23,556 bases of DNA, from the NCBI RefSeq assembly GCF_000454545.1, contig NZ_CM002139.1, positions 2,974,248 to 2,997,803 of the forward strand, written 5' to 3'. The position numbers and the translations under genes are program-made. Origin of the DNA: Xanthomonas cassavae CFBP 4642 (lineage in GTDB: Bacteria; Pseudomonadota; Gammaproteobacteria; Xanthomonadales; Xanthomonadaceae). Below, in pieces: positions 1 to 8,364 of the stretch. The number at the start of each line of letters is the position of its first letter. Within the stretch, counting starts at the first letter, position 1. The notes beneath the pieces are model-generated. The model saw nothing but the letters and a program-made list of their open reading frames with translations. It ran no database searches and was not told where the DNA came from.

Positions 1-68
1 AAGTAGGGGGCAGCGAAGGCCCATTCTTCATCGGATACGTCGGTCGGATAGGGGCGTGCTGGCTTCAT
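1..68 (-). CDS. IS5-family transposase, N-terminal fragment cut by window edge
   Basis: Reading the minus strand from an ATG at 68 gives MKPARPYPTDVSDEEWAFAA, followed by a few more residues before the window edge. This start (a YPTDVSDEEW segment, then an aromatic/proline stretch) is typical of the DUF4096-type N-terminus of IS5-family transposases of the IS1031/IS427 kind, which are common in xanthomonads. Only about 22 codons are present, so catalytic residues cannot be checked and intactness is unknown. The rest of the gene would lie to the left of the window. The family call rests on recognition of the N-terminal motif, not on a search. Confidence 0.75.
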   Translation of the reverse strand, partial: MKPARPYPTDVSDEEWAFAAPY

Positions 69-111
69 CTGCTTACGATAACCGCGCAAGCCTCAAGTTC
101 ATAACACGCTC
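1..111 (-). mobile_element. IS5-family element, transposase-proximal end only
   Basis: The element carries the truncated transposase start at 1-68. Its terminal inverted repeat is probably the segment ending at 111, which on the minus strand reads GAGCGTGTTATGAACTT. The three bases outside it (112-114, TAG) may be the short target duplication expected for this group. The other end is outside the window, so length and boundaries cannot be confirmed. Confidence 0.55.
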
Positions 112-198
112 TAGGGATGTACGTTGCTCACAGGTTGAGATCGTTGGGATAGGCATTTTCTCTTATGCCCATGAAGAGCTAGAACGAGAACTTGCTTA

Positions 199-235
199 GC
201 ATCCTGGGAGCCTCTGAACGGCGCACCCAGGATGC
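199..235. other. 10-bp perfect stem-loop downstream of the small hypothetical gene
   Basis: GCATCCTGGG at 199-208 is exactly complementary to CCCAGGATGC at 226-235, with a 17-base loop. It lies about 30 bases beyond the stop codon of the minus-strand gene at 267-659. It could end or stabilise that transcript, but no T-tract follows on the minus strand, so it is not a canonical intrinsic terminator. The remainder of 112-266 shows no gene. Confidence 0.4.
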
Positions 236-266
236 GCGACGCGATGAATGACGTTAGCAATGCACC

Positions 267-659
267 TTATGACGTAGCTGCAATACGTTCTTGCAAGGCA
301 TAGAGCGATTCTTTTCCCGATTCAGTAAGCGCACGCGACGCGTAGAGCAAGCGATCGGTGAGCTGCCCCCCCAGGCCAGATTGGCCAGCCTCACGGGCTG
401 CCTCGCTGGCATGCAGCACTTCCAGCACACCATGCAGTCCGACCAGGCAATGATCGATATGCGCGCATTTGAGAGCCAGGCCAAATTGCATCGGCAGATC
501 AGACCAATGGAGGCCGTTGGTGGCCTCCGCACCACGTGACTCGGACAGGCGACGGAAGAACACGTCCTCACGCGCATCAGCATGATCGGCCACGGGGTGG
601 GCGGTCGGCTGCGAGGCGGTTGCGGCAGTGGCCGAATGGGCAGAAGTAGTACGCGGCAT
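267..659 (-). CDS. hypothetical protein, 130 aa, family not recognised
   Basis: I do not recognise this protein. The start was set at the ATG at 659 because AAGGAG lies about 7 bases upstream; the reading frame is open further upstream but without a comparable ribosome binding site. Residues 1-30 are rich in Ala, Thr, Ser and His and look disordered. Residues 31-130 look like a small, mostly helical soluble domain with a well-conserved-looking core (HWSDLPMQFGLALKCAHIDH, then LVGLHGVLEVLHASEAAREA). There are two Cys (65 and 71), no signal peptide and no membrane span. It sits between an IS end and a long gene-free stretch, so it may be accessory rather than core, and no partner gene is adjacent. 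Codon usage looks like a real high-GC gene. Confidence 0.6.
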   Translation of the reverse strand: MPRTTSAHSATAATASQPTAHPVADHADAREDVFFRRLSESRGAEATNGLHWSDLPMQFGLALKCAHIDHCLVGLHGVLEVLHASEAAREAGQSGLGGQLTDRLLYASRALTESGKESLYALQERIAATS

Positions 660-972
660 GAAGGATCTCCTTGGAGAGTGGAGAGCACCGCCATCGTTGA
701 CCGGCGCTCGTGCGCCTTGGATTTCGGGCTTCCACACCCGTCTGCAGGATCCACTGCAGCAAGGTGATACTCATCGGACTACTCGACAGTGTCAAGAAGC
801 CCGGGATTGTTCACCTACCCGCGTGCGTTGCCTGACATGCCTCTGGCATGCAGAAATGCCCACAGAAAGGCAGCGCGCGTGTCGTCGCTAACCGGCTGTG
901 GACCACCACGCGATTGGTCACACCCGGACGACGGACTGGGCTCGCGATCGTACGGAGCAATTCCGCATATAA

Positions 973-998
973 ACAAGGCGACCCTTGGGCCGCCTTGT
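973..998 (-). terminator. probable intrinsic terminator of the glutamate dehydrogenase gene
   Basis: ACAAGGCG (73-80 of this block, i.e. 973-980) pairs perfectly with CGCCTTGT (991-998) around a 10-base loop. On the minus strand the stem is followed by TTTATAT, a short and imperfect T-tract. It lies about 85 bases past the stop codon of the minus-strand gene ending at 1084, in the right orientation to terminate it. Confidence 0.55.
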
Positions 999-1037
999 GC
1001 ATGGGCAGACAACTCCATAACTGCACCAGCTCAGCCA

Positions 1038-1071
1038 AGGTGATGGCGAAGCACCTGCTCCGCCATCACCT
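1038..1071. other. 11-bp perfect stem-loop just past the glutamate dehydrogenase stop
   Basis: AGGTGATGGCG (1038-1048) and CGCCATCACCT (1061-1071) are exact reverse complements separated by 12 bases. The structure lies 12 bases past the stop codon on the transcript of the minus-strand gene. There is no T-tract, so it may protect the mRNA 3' end or form the first half of a two-hairpin terminator with 973-998. Confidence 0.5.
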
Positions 1072-1083
1072 CGCTGCACGTCA

Positions 1084-4000
1084 TTACACCCCGTGCGCGG
1101 CCAACTGCCCAAGCCGCTGCACCGCCACCGAGACGGTGGGGTAATCCAGGGTCTTCTGCTCGGCCACGTCGGCCAGCATGGCCAGAGTGAAGCGCAGGCT
1201 GGAGTCGTCGCGTGCCATCCAGTTGGCGACCTTGTCCTCGGCGCTGCTGCCCGGCATACCCAGCACCTGACCCATCAGCGCACGCTGATGCGCTGCCAGT
1301 TCGTCGCGCAGCACGCCACGTGCCACCGCATGCCAGCGGCCATTGACCTCCAACGCGTCGATCTGCTCGAACAACCACGGCAGGCGCAACGCATCGCCCA
1401 GGCGAAAATGCACCTTGGACACTTCCACCGGCTTGAGCTTGCGGGTGCGTGCGGTTTCGATGATGTCGAACGCCGGTTCCAGATAGCGCAACTCGGACAG
1501 CTGCTGCGCCAGTGCTGGCGGCAGGCCCTTGTCCTGCCATTCCTGCACACTGGCTTCGTACAGCGGCCGCTGGGTGTCGGACAACACGCCCGACGCCACG
1601 CGGATATCGTTGAACGGACCGTGATACCGCTCCACCGCCGCCGTGATGCCCGGCATCTGGCCAGGACGCAGCAACAGCCAGCGCACGAACGAGCGTTGCA
1701 GGCGCCAGATCACTTCCAGCGCATCGATCTGCACCGACTCGGACACCTTGCCGTCCAGCGCATCGATCTGCGTCCACAGCGCGCGCGCATCCAGCGTTTC
1801 GCGGCTGATGGTGTAGGCCTTGGCCACCTCGCCGATGCTGCGGCCGGTGTCTTCCTGCATGCGCATCAGGAAGGTGGCGCCCATGCGATTGATGGTGGTG
1901 TTGGTCACCGCGGTAGCGATGATTTCGCGCTTCAGGCGATGGCGCTCCATCGCATCGGCGTACTTCTTCTGCAGCGGCTGCGGGAAGTAGCGCTGCAATT
2001 CCTTGGACAGGTACGGATCTTCCGGAATATCCGATTCCAGCAACTGCTGGAACGCCACCAGCTTGGAATACGACAACAGCACCGACAGTTCCGGCCGGGT
2101 CAGGCCCTGGCCACGCGCCTTGCGTGCCGACAGCTCGGCATCGGACGGCAGGAACTCGATCTGCCGGTCGAGCAGGCCCTGCAGTTCCAGCGTGCGGATG
2201 AAATGCTGCTTGGAGCCCAGTCGCTTGACGCTCATGCGCTCCATCAGGCTGATGGCCTGGTTCTGCCGGTAGTTGTCCCACAGCACCAGATCGGCCACTT
2301 CGTCGGTCATCGACGCCAGCAGCGTGTTGCGCGCGTCATAGGTCAGCTTCTTGGCCTGCACCATGTCGTTGAGCAGGATCTTGATGTTGACCTCGTGATC
2401 GGAGGTGTCCACGCCGGCCGAGTTGTCGATGAAGTCGGTATTGAGCAGCACGCCGGTCTGCGCCGCTTCGATGCGGCCGAGCTGGGTCAGGCCCAAGTTG
2501 CCGCCCTCGCCCACCACCTTGCAGCGCAACTCGCCGCCATTGACGCGCAGGCCGTTGTTGGCGCGATCGCCCACATCGGCATGCGATTCGCTGGCTGCCT
2601 TGACGTAGGTGCCGATACCGCCGTTCCAGAACAGGTCCACCGGCGCCTTGAGGATGGCGTTCATCAGCTCGTTGGGCGAAAGCTGCCTGACGTTGGCCTC
2701 CAGGCCCAGTGCCTCGCGCACCGGTGCGCTGAGGTCGATTGACTTGAGCGTACGCGGATAGATGCCGCCACCGGCGCTGATCAGTTTGGCGTCGTAATCG
2801 GCCCAGCTGGAGCGCGGCAGCTTGAACAGGCGCTCACGTTCGGCGAAGGAGACCGCCGCATCCGGGGTCGGGTCCAGGAAGATGTGGCGGTGGTCGAATG
2901 CCGCCAGCAGGCGGATATGCCTTGAGAGCAGCATGCCGTTGCCGAACACGTCGCCGGACATGTCGCCGATGCCAACCACGCTGAAATCCTGGCTCTGGCA
3001 ATCGCGATCCATCGCACGGAAGTGGCGCTTGACCGATTCCCACGCGCCGCGCGCGGTGATGCCCATACCCTTGTGGTCGTAGCCCACCGAGCCGCCAGAG
3101 GCGAACGCATCACCCAGCCAGAAGCCGTGATCCAGCGCCAGGCCATTGGCGATGTCGGAGAACGTGGCCGTGCCCTTGTCGGCAGCGACCACCAGATACG
3201 GGTCGTCCTGATCGTGACGCACCACCTGCGGCGGCGGCACGATCTTGCCGCCGACGATGTTGTCGGTGATGTCGAGCAGGCCCTGGATGAACAGCTTGTA
3301 GCAGGCGATGCCTTCGGCCTGGATCGCATCGCGATCGCCGCCGACCGGCGAGCGCTTGACGTAGAAACCGCCCTTGGCGCCGACCGGCACGATGACCGTG
3401 TTCTTCACCATCTGCGCCTTGACCAGCCCCAGCACCTCGGTGCGGAAATCCTCGCGGCGGTCCGACCAGCGCAGGCCACCGCGCGCGACCGCGCCAAAGC
3501 GCAGGTGCACGCCTTCCACGCGCGGGCCGTAGACGAAAATCTCGCGGTACGGGCGCGGCTTGGGCAGGTCCGGCACCAGCGCCGAATCCAGCTTGAAGCT
3601 GATGCAGTGGCCGTGCTTTCCCTGTTTATCGGTCTGATAATAATTGGTGCGCAAGGTCGCATCGATCACGTCGATGAAGCTGCGCAGGATGCGGTCTTCG
3701 TCCAGGCTGGAGACGCGGTCCATCAGCTTCAGCAAGGTGGCGCGCGTGGCCTCCTGCTGCGCGGCGCGGTCGCTGCCGCGTGCCTCCAGCACCGGCTCCA
3801 GTGCCTTCAAGGTAGCGTCGTCGCCCCCTGCCAGTGCGGACAGTTCTTCGCGCAGGCGCTCCTGGCCGGCGAAGATCTGTGCCTTGGTTTCCGAGCCGGT
3901 GGACGGGTCGAAGCGCGCTTCGAACAGTTCCACCAGCAAACGTGCCAGCAACGGGTACCGGGCGAACGTGGCTTCGACGTAGGCCTGCGAAAACGGCACC

Positions 4001-6093
4001 GCGGTCTGCAGTAGATACTTGCAGTAGCCGCGCAGCAGCGCGACCTGACGCCAGTGCAGGCCGGCGGCCAGGATCAGGCGGTTGAAGCCGTCGTTTTCGG
4101 CATCGCCGTTCCAGATGCGCTCGAACGCTTCGCCGAAGCTGGCATCGGCACTGGCTGCATTGATCCTGCCGGCGGTGGATTCGACCTCGAAATCCTGGAT
4201 ATAGACCGGCGTTTCGCCCACCTGCAGCCGATATGGCCGCTCGGAGATCACGCGCAGACCCATGTTTTCCATCATCGGCATCGCATCGGACAACGGAATG
4301 TCATCGAGCTGGCGATACAGCTTCAGGCGCAGCCCTTCGCCGGCATCCAGGCGCATGCCATCGTCGCGACGGATGTCCTGCAGGCTCAGATGCAGGTCAT
4401 CCGGGCCATCCAGCGTTGCCAGGTGTTCGACGTCGGACACCGCCGATTCGATCGACGAATCTTCGATATAGCCGGCCGGCAGCGCGCGGCCGAAGTTGGC
4501 CGCCATGCGCAGGCCATTGGCTTCGCCATGCCGGGCGACCAATGCCTCGCGCAGCGCATCGCGCCAGTTGCGCAGCAGATGCGCCAGCCGCGATTCGAGC
4601 TCGGTGGTGTTGAATTCCAGCGCCTCGCCGCTCTTGGGCCGCACGATCAGATGCAGCTGCGCCAGCCGCGATTCGCCCAGCACCACCGACGAGTCGATGT
4701 ATTCGCCATGCAAGGCGTCTTTTAACAAAGCTTCGATACGCAGACGCACATCGGTGTTGAAGCGCTCGCGCGGGATGTACACCAGCGCCGAGATGAAGCG
4801 GCTGTACTTGTCGCGGCGCAGGAACATGCGGCTGCGCACGCGCTCCTGCAGGCCGAGAATGCCGATCGCGGTGCGGTACAGCTCTTCTTCGTTGGACTGG
4901 AACAGCTCTTCGCGCGGCAGCGTTTCCAGAATGTGGCGCAAGGCCTTGCCGCTATGGCTGCTCGGGGTCAGCCCGGACTTGCTCATCACGTATTCGTGGC
5001 GCTGGCGCACCAGCGGGATTTCCCACGGGCGGCGGTTATAGGCACTGGAGGTGAACAGGCCAAGAAAGCGCTGCTCGCCGACGATGCGGCCCTTGGCGTC
5101 GAACTCCAGGATGCCGATGTAATCCATGTAACCAACCCGGTGCACGCGCGAACGTGCATTGGTCTTGGTCAGGATCAATGCGTCCTTGAGCTTGGACGAG
5201 GCATTCAGGCCATGCGCCGCCAGCGTGGTGACCGGGCGTGCCGGCGAGGTGTCGTGACCGCGCATCAGGCCCAGCCCGGATTCTTCCACCGGTGCCAGCA
5301 CGTCCTGCCCGCCCTGCTTCTCCACGCGGTATTCGCGATAGCCGAAGAAGGTGAAATGGTCGGACGCGGCCCAACGCAGGAATTCTTGCGCCTCGTGGCG
5401 GCTGATGTCGTCGATCGGCAGGCGCCGGGTGGCCAGGTCGTCGGCCAGCATCACCATCTTTTCGCGCATCGCGGCCCAGTCGTGCACGATGGCACGCACT
5501 TCGCCCAGCACCTTGCGCACCGCCGCTTCCACCTTGGGCATTTCATCGGCCGGCTGGCGGTCGATCTCCAGCACCATCAGCGACTCGCTCTTGCCCTCGC
5601 CCACCGCGGTCAGCTTGCCGGACTTGTCGCGCGCAATGCGCAGCACCGGGTGGCCCAGCACATGCACGCCGATACCCAGGTCCGACAGGGTCATGCTGAC
5701 CGAGTCCACCAGGAACGGCATGTCGTCGTTGACGATCTGCAGCAAGGTGTGCGGCGACTCGTAGCCGTGGCTCTTCAAGGTGGGGTTGAACACCCGCACA
5801 TTGACCGTGCCGGCCTTGCGGCTGCGCGCGAACTCCAGCATGTCCGACGCCAGCGCTGCCCACTGCTCGGGCGGGTGGCTCGGGAATTCGTCTTCCTCCA
5901 TGCGCCGGTAGAAGTCGGCGGCGAACGCCTGGACCTCCGCCTGGCGGGCGGCCGGGTAGCGCTTGCGCAACGCGGCAAACACCGGCTCGAAGGTGACCGC
6001 CTGCGGTTCGGTGGCAAGCACGGGGACGGCACGTTCGGCGACCGGTTTGACCGACGTCGTGGACGATTTCGAAGCGGCTTTGTTGGCTGTCAT
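1084..6093 (-). CDS. gdhB: NAD-dependent glutamate dehydrogenase, large (about 180 kDa) type
   Basis: This 1669-residue protein should catalyse oxidative deamination of glutamate to 2-oxoglutarate and ammonium with NAD+, feeding glutamate carbon into the TCA cycle in the cytoplasm. Its length and sequence match the large GDH family (Pfam Bac_GDH; Streptomyces clavuligerus and Pseudomonas aeruginosa GdhB type, roughly 1600-1700 residues). The catalytic segment is visible at about residues 865-915, with ARGGLRWSDRREDFRTEV followed by VPVGAKGGFYVKRSP, the Lys-rich glutamate-binding part. Downstream come GDMSGDVFGNGML (about 1044) and FWNGGIGTYVK (about 1155), consistent with the nucleotide-binding half. 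The N-terminal 800 residues form the regulatory extension of this family. The ATG at 6093 (MTANKAASKSS) was chosen because the frame upstream to 6330 lacks family character; its ribosome binding site is weak. The gene is monocistronic and divergent from tetR. No frameshift was seen. Confidence 0.95.
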   Translation of the reverse strand: MTANKAASKSSTTSVKPVAERAVPVLATEPQAVTFEPVFAALRKRYPAARQAEVQAFAADFYRRMEEDEFPSHPPEQWAALASDMLEFARSRKAGTVNVRVFNPTLKSHGYESPHTLLQIVNDDMPFLVDSVSMTLSDLGIGVHVLGHPVLRIARDKSGKLTAVGEGKSESLMVLEIDRQPADEMPKVEAAVRKVLGEVRAIVHDWAAMREKMVMLADDLATRRLPIDDISRHEAQEFLRWAASDHFTFFGYREYRVEKQGGQDVLAPVEESGLGLMRGHDTSPARPVTTLAAHGLNASSKLKDALILTKTNARSRVHRVGYMDYIGILEFDAKGRIVGEQRFLGLFTSSAYNRRPWEIPLVRQRHEYVMSKSGLTPSSHSGKALRHILETLPREELFQSNEEELYRTAIGILGLQERVRSRMFLRRDKYSRFISALVYIPRERFNTDVRLRIEALLKDALHGEYIDSSVVLGESRLAQLHLIVRPKSGEALEFNTTELESRLAHLLRNWRDALREALVARHGEANGLRMAANFGRALPAGYIEDSSIESAVSDVEHLATLDGPDDLHLSLQDIRRDDGMRLDAGEGLRLKLYRQLDDIPLSDAMPMMENMGLRVISERPYRLQVGETPVYIQDFEVESTAGRINAASADASFGEAFERIWNGDAENDGFNRLILAAGLHWRQVALLRGYCKYLLQTAVPFSQAYVEATFARYPLLARLLVELFEARFDPSTGSETKAQIFAGQERLREELSALAGGDDATLKALEPVLEARGSDRAAQQEATRATLLKLMDRVSSLDEDRILRSFIDVIDATLRTNYYQTDKQGKHGHCISFKLDSALVPDLPKPRPYREIFVYGPRVEGVHLRFGAVARGGLRWSDRREDFRTEVLGLVKAQMVKNTVIVPVGAKGGFYVKRSPVGGDRDAIQAEGIACYKLFIQGLLDITDNIVGGKIVPPPQVVRHDQDDPYLVVAADKGTATFSDIANGLALDHGFWLGDAFASGGSVGYDHKGMGITARGAWESVKRHFRAMDRDCQSQDFSVVGIGDMSGDVFGNGMLLSRHIRLLAAFDHRHIFLDPTPDAAVSFAERERLFKLPRSSWADYDAKLISAGGGIYPRTLKSIDLSAPVREALGLEANVRQLSPNELMNAILKAPVDLFWNGGIGTYVKAASESHADVGDRANNGLRVNGGELRCKVVGEGGNLGLTQLGRIEAAQTGVLLNTDFIDNSAGVDTSDHEVNIKILLNDMVQAKKLTYDARNTLLASMTDEVADLVLWDNYRQNQAISLMERMSVKRLGSKQHFIRTLELQGLLDRQIEFLPSDAELSARKARGQGLTRPELSVLLSYSKLVAFQQLLESDIPEDPYLSKELQRYFPQPLQKKYADAMERHRLKREIIATAVTNTTINRMGATFLMRMQEDTGRSIGEVAKAYTISRETLDARALWTQIDALDGKVSESVQIDALEVIWRLQRSFVRWLLLRPGQMPGITAAVERYHGPFNDIRVASGVLSDTQRPLYEASVQEWQDKGLPPALAQQLSELRYLEPAFDIIETARTRKLKPVEVSKVHFRLGDALRLPWLFEQIDALEVNGRWHAVARGVLRDELAAHQRALMGQVLGMPGSSAEDKVANWMARDDSSLRFTLAMLADVAEQKTLDYPTVSVAVQRLGQLAAHGV

Positions 6094-6370
6094 GAGTAGA
6101 GCTGGAATGCTCGGTGGAAAACCTGAATTGTACCGATGGACCGTGATAACGCCTTGCTGCATAGCGCAAATGCACCGCACCCAGCGGACGCGGCATGGAG
6201 TCAAAGCGCTGTGACTCTGTAGTTTTGCCTCACAGCACGAGCCAGCCGGGCGCTGGATCGCCAGATCCGGCAAAGTCCTGCACAAGGCTTGGCACACAAG
6301 GCGTTGCGCAGAGCAAACTACGATCATCAAGGCTGTTTAAAAACTAAACTGGACGGTATAGTCTACATCC
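6094..6370. promoter_or_regulatory. divergent intergenic region between gdhB and tetR
   Basis: These 277 bases must hold the promoters of both divergent genes. The tetR-proximal side contains a recognisable operator and -10 element (described separately). On the gdhB side I see no convincing sigma-70 hexamer pair and no riboswitch-like structure. No coding sequence is supported here, although the gdhB frame stays open back to 6330. Confidence 0.55.
6346..6364. promoter_or_regulatory. candidate TetR operator overlapping the tetR -10 element
   Basis: AAACTGGAC-G-GTATAGTCT is an imperfect 19-bp palindrome (6 of 9 positions symmetric) centred on 6355. It covers TATAGT (6357-6362), a good -10 hexamer only 8 bases before the tetR ATG at 6371. 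A TetR dimer bound here would block the promoter, giving autorepression of the whole tetR-acrA-acrB operon. The -35 region around 6334-6339 is a weak match. Operator assignment is inference from symmetry and position. Confidence 0.5.
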
Positions 6371-7030
6371 ATGACCCCTCGTTCCCCCCGTGCTGCCCGG
6401 CGATCGGACTGCGACCGCCGCATCCACGCTGCCGTGCAGACCTTACTTGCCGAGCGCGGAATGCGACTGAGCATGGACGCGGTGGCCGAGCGCGCGGGAT
6501 GTTCCAAGCAGACGCTCTACAGTTATTACGGATGTAAAGAAAACCTGCTGCGCGACGTGCTGCAGGACCATGTGCACTTGGCCACGGTCCCGCTGGGCGC
6601 CGCCTCGGGCGACCTGCGCGACGATCTGTTGGCGTTTGCGCTGGCGCATCTTGACCGTCTCAACAGCCCGGATGTGTTACAGACCTGCCGTTTGGTGGAG
6701 GCCGAGTCGCACCGGTTCCCCGATCAATCACAGCAGATCTTCCACGAGGGCGTGGTCGGCATGCAGCAGCGCCTGGCGCATCGCTTCGAGCAGGCGATGA
6801 CCGCCGGGCGGCTGCGCCATGACGATCCGCACTTCATGGCCGAGCTGTTGCTGAGCATGATCGTGGGGCTGGATTTCGATCGCCAACGCTTCCAGGTTCC
6901 CCATCGCGCCGGCCTTGCCGCCAGGCAGCAGTGGGCGCAGTTCGCCGTCGACACCTTTTTGCGGGCGTTTGCCGCGGCCAGCGCCGCGCCCGCGCTGGCC
7001 CCGCTCCCCCTTCTCACGTCAAGACCCTAA
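6371..7030 (+). CDS. TetR/AcrR-family transcriptional repressor of the efflux operon
   Basis: A 219-residue TetR-family regulator. The N-terminal helix-turn-helix is clear at about residues 33-60 (LSMDAVAERAGCSKQTLYSY followed by YGCKENLL), matching the family's recognition helix and its aromatic-x-x-KE ending. The remaining helical part is the ligand-binding and dimerisation domain, and the last 20 residues are an Ala/Pro-rich tail. It is the first gene of an operon: 14 bases separate its stop from acrA, on the same strand, so it most likely represses its own operon and responds to a pump substrate. No ribosome binding site is visible before the ATG, and the -10 element lies so close that the transcript may be leaderless. 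The inducing ligand cannot be told from sequence. Confidence 0.9.
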   Translation: MTPRSPRAARRSDCDRRIHAAVQTLLAERGMRLSMDAVAERAGCSKQTLYSYYGCKENLLRDVLQDHVHLATVPLGAASGDLRDDLLAFALAHLDRLNSPDVLQTCRLVEAESHRFPDQSQQIFHEGVVGMQQRLAHRFEQAMTAGRLRHDDPHFMAELLLSMIVGLDFDRQRFQVPHRAGLAARQQWAQFAVDTFLRAFAAASAAPALAPLPLLTSRP

Positions 7031-7044
7031 CGGAGTTCCTCCTG

Positions 7045-8352
7045 ATGATTGCCCCGCTCCGCACCTTCGGCCTGGCCCTGGCCATCACCGTGGCGCTTTC
7101 TGCCTGCAGCAAGCCCGAACAACAGCAGGCGCCGCCGCCGCCGGAAGTGTCGGTGTTGGAAATGAAGCCGCAGACACTGCCGCTGGAGCGCAACCTGGTG
7201 GGCCGCCTGTCGGCGTTCCGCTCGGCCGACGTGCGCGCCCGCGTCGACGGCGTGGTGCTCAAGCGCCTGTACACCGAAGGCACCGACGTCAAGGAAGGCC
7301 AGCCACTGTTCCAGATCGACCCGGAACCGCTGAAGGCCACGCTGCTGCAGGCCCAGGGCCAGCTGGCCGCCGCCGAGGCCACCTATGCCAACGCGCAGAT
7401 CGCCGCCAAGCGTGCGCGCAGCCTGGCGCCGCAGCAATACGTGTCACGCGCCGACATCGACAGCGCCGAAGCCACCGAGCGCTCTTCTGGCGCCAGCGTG
7501 CAGCAGGCGCGCGGTGCGGTCCAGGCCGCCAGGATCCAGCTCAGCTTCGCCAGCGTCACCTCGCCGATCACCGGTCGCGCCGGGATCCAGCGCGTCACCG
7601 AGGGCGCGCTGGTCGGTGCCGGTGAGGCCACCCTGCTGACCACCGTGGACCAGATCGACCCGCTGTACGTGAACTTCGCGATGAGCAGCGAGGAGTTGGC
7701 CGCGCTGCGTCAGGCGCAGAGCAGCGGCAACGTGCAGCTCAGCGGCGACGGCAAGTCCACCATCAACGTGGAACTGGGCAACGGCACGCAGTACCCGCAC
7801 CCCGGTACGCTGGACGTGTCGGCGGTGACGGTGGACCCGGGCACCGGCGCGGTGTCGCTGCGCGCCACCCTGCCCAACCCCGAGCTGGCGTTGCTGCCGG
7901 GCGCGTTCGTGACCTTCAAGGCCAGCCTGGGGCAGCGCAACAATGCCTATCTGGTGCCGCAGCAGGCGCTGCAGCGCGATGCAACCGGCGCCTATGCGCT
8001 GGTGCTGGGCAAGGACGGCAAGGTGGTGCGCAAGAACCTCACCGTGGATGGCCAGCAGAAGGGCCAGTGGATCGTGACCGGCGGTGTGGCACCGGGCGAC
8101 CAGGTCATCGTCGACGGCGTGCAGAAGGCCAAGGAAGGTCAGCCGGCCAAGGGCGTGCCGTGGGATCCGAACAAGCCGGCCGCCGGTGCGCAGCCCGGTG
8201 CCCCGGGTGCGGCACCGGCCGCCGGCCAGGCCGGCAAGGCGGAGGGCGCACCCGCGGCCGATCCCGCCGATGCCGCTGCCCCAGCCACTCAGACCCAGCC
8301 CAAGCAGGACGCGGCCGCGCAGCCGGCCGACTCCCAGTCCAAGCAGCAGTGA
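7045..8352 (+). CDS. acrA: RND efflux periplasmic adaptor (membrane fusion protein) lipoprotein
   Basis: A 435-residue AcrA/MexA-type adaptor that would link the inner-membrane RND pump to an outer-membrane channel. The start is the ATG at 7045, preceded by CGGAG. The first 20 residues are a lipoprotein signal ending in the lipobox LSAC, so Cys21 should be lipidated and anchor the protein in the inner membrane facing the periplasm. The biotinyl/lipoyl half-motifs (ADVRARVDGVV and SFASVTSPITGRAGI) flank an alpha-helical hairpin at about residues 100-160, followed by the beta-barrel and membrane-proximal domains (VDQIDPLYVNFAMS; LLPGAFVTFKA). Odd feature: from about residue 370 the protein ends in a long Ala/Pro/Gly/Gln-rich tail beyond the conserved domain. 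It lies 12 bases upstream of acrB and is surely co-expressed with it. Confidence 0.93.
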   Translation: MIAPLRTFGLALAITVALSACSKPEQQQAPPPPEVSVLEMKPQTLPLERNLVGRLSAFRSADVRARVDGVVLKRLYTEGTDVKEGQPLFQIDPEPLKATLLQAQGQLAAAEATYANAQIAAKRARSLAPQQYVSRADIDSAEATERSSGASVQQARGAVQAARIQLSFASVTSPITGRAGIQRVTEGALVGAGEATLLTTVDQIDPLYVNFAMSSEELAALRQAQSSGNVQLSGDGKSTINVELGNGTQYPHPGTLDVSAVTVDPGTGAVSLRATLPNPELALLPGAFVTFKASLGQRNNAYLVPQQALQRDATGAYALVLGKDGKVVRKNLTVDGQQKGQWIVTGGVAPGDQVIVDGVQKAKEGQPAKGVPWDPNKPAAGAQPGAPGAAPAAGQAGKAEGAPAADPADAAAPATQTQPKQDAAAQPADSQSKQQ

Positions 8353-8364
8353 CGGAACCCGGAC

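Larger units (their letters stand above)
660..1083. other. 424-bp region without a supported gene
   Basis: Short reading frames run on both strands here but none has a good ribosome binding site or a recognisable product. The region is less GC-rich than its neighbours. The only structures I can support are two stem-loops at its right side (973-998 and 1038-1071), both downstream of the glutamate dehydrogenase stop codon. Confidence 0.5.

Noticed and set aside
1093..2742. 549-codon plus-strand open frame opposite the glutamate dehydrogenase gene
   Set aside because: It is an antisense shadow of a high-GC gene: His/Gln/Arg-rich composition, no domain and no ribosome binding site, while the minus strand is an unmistakable family member.
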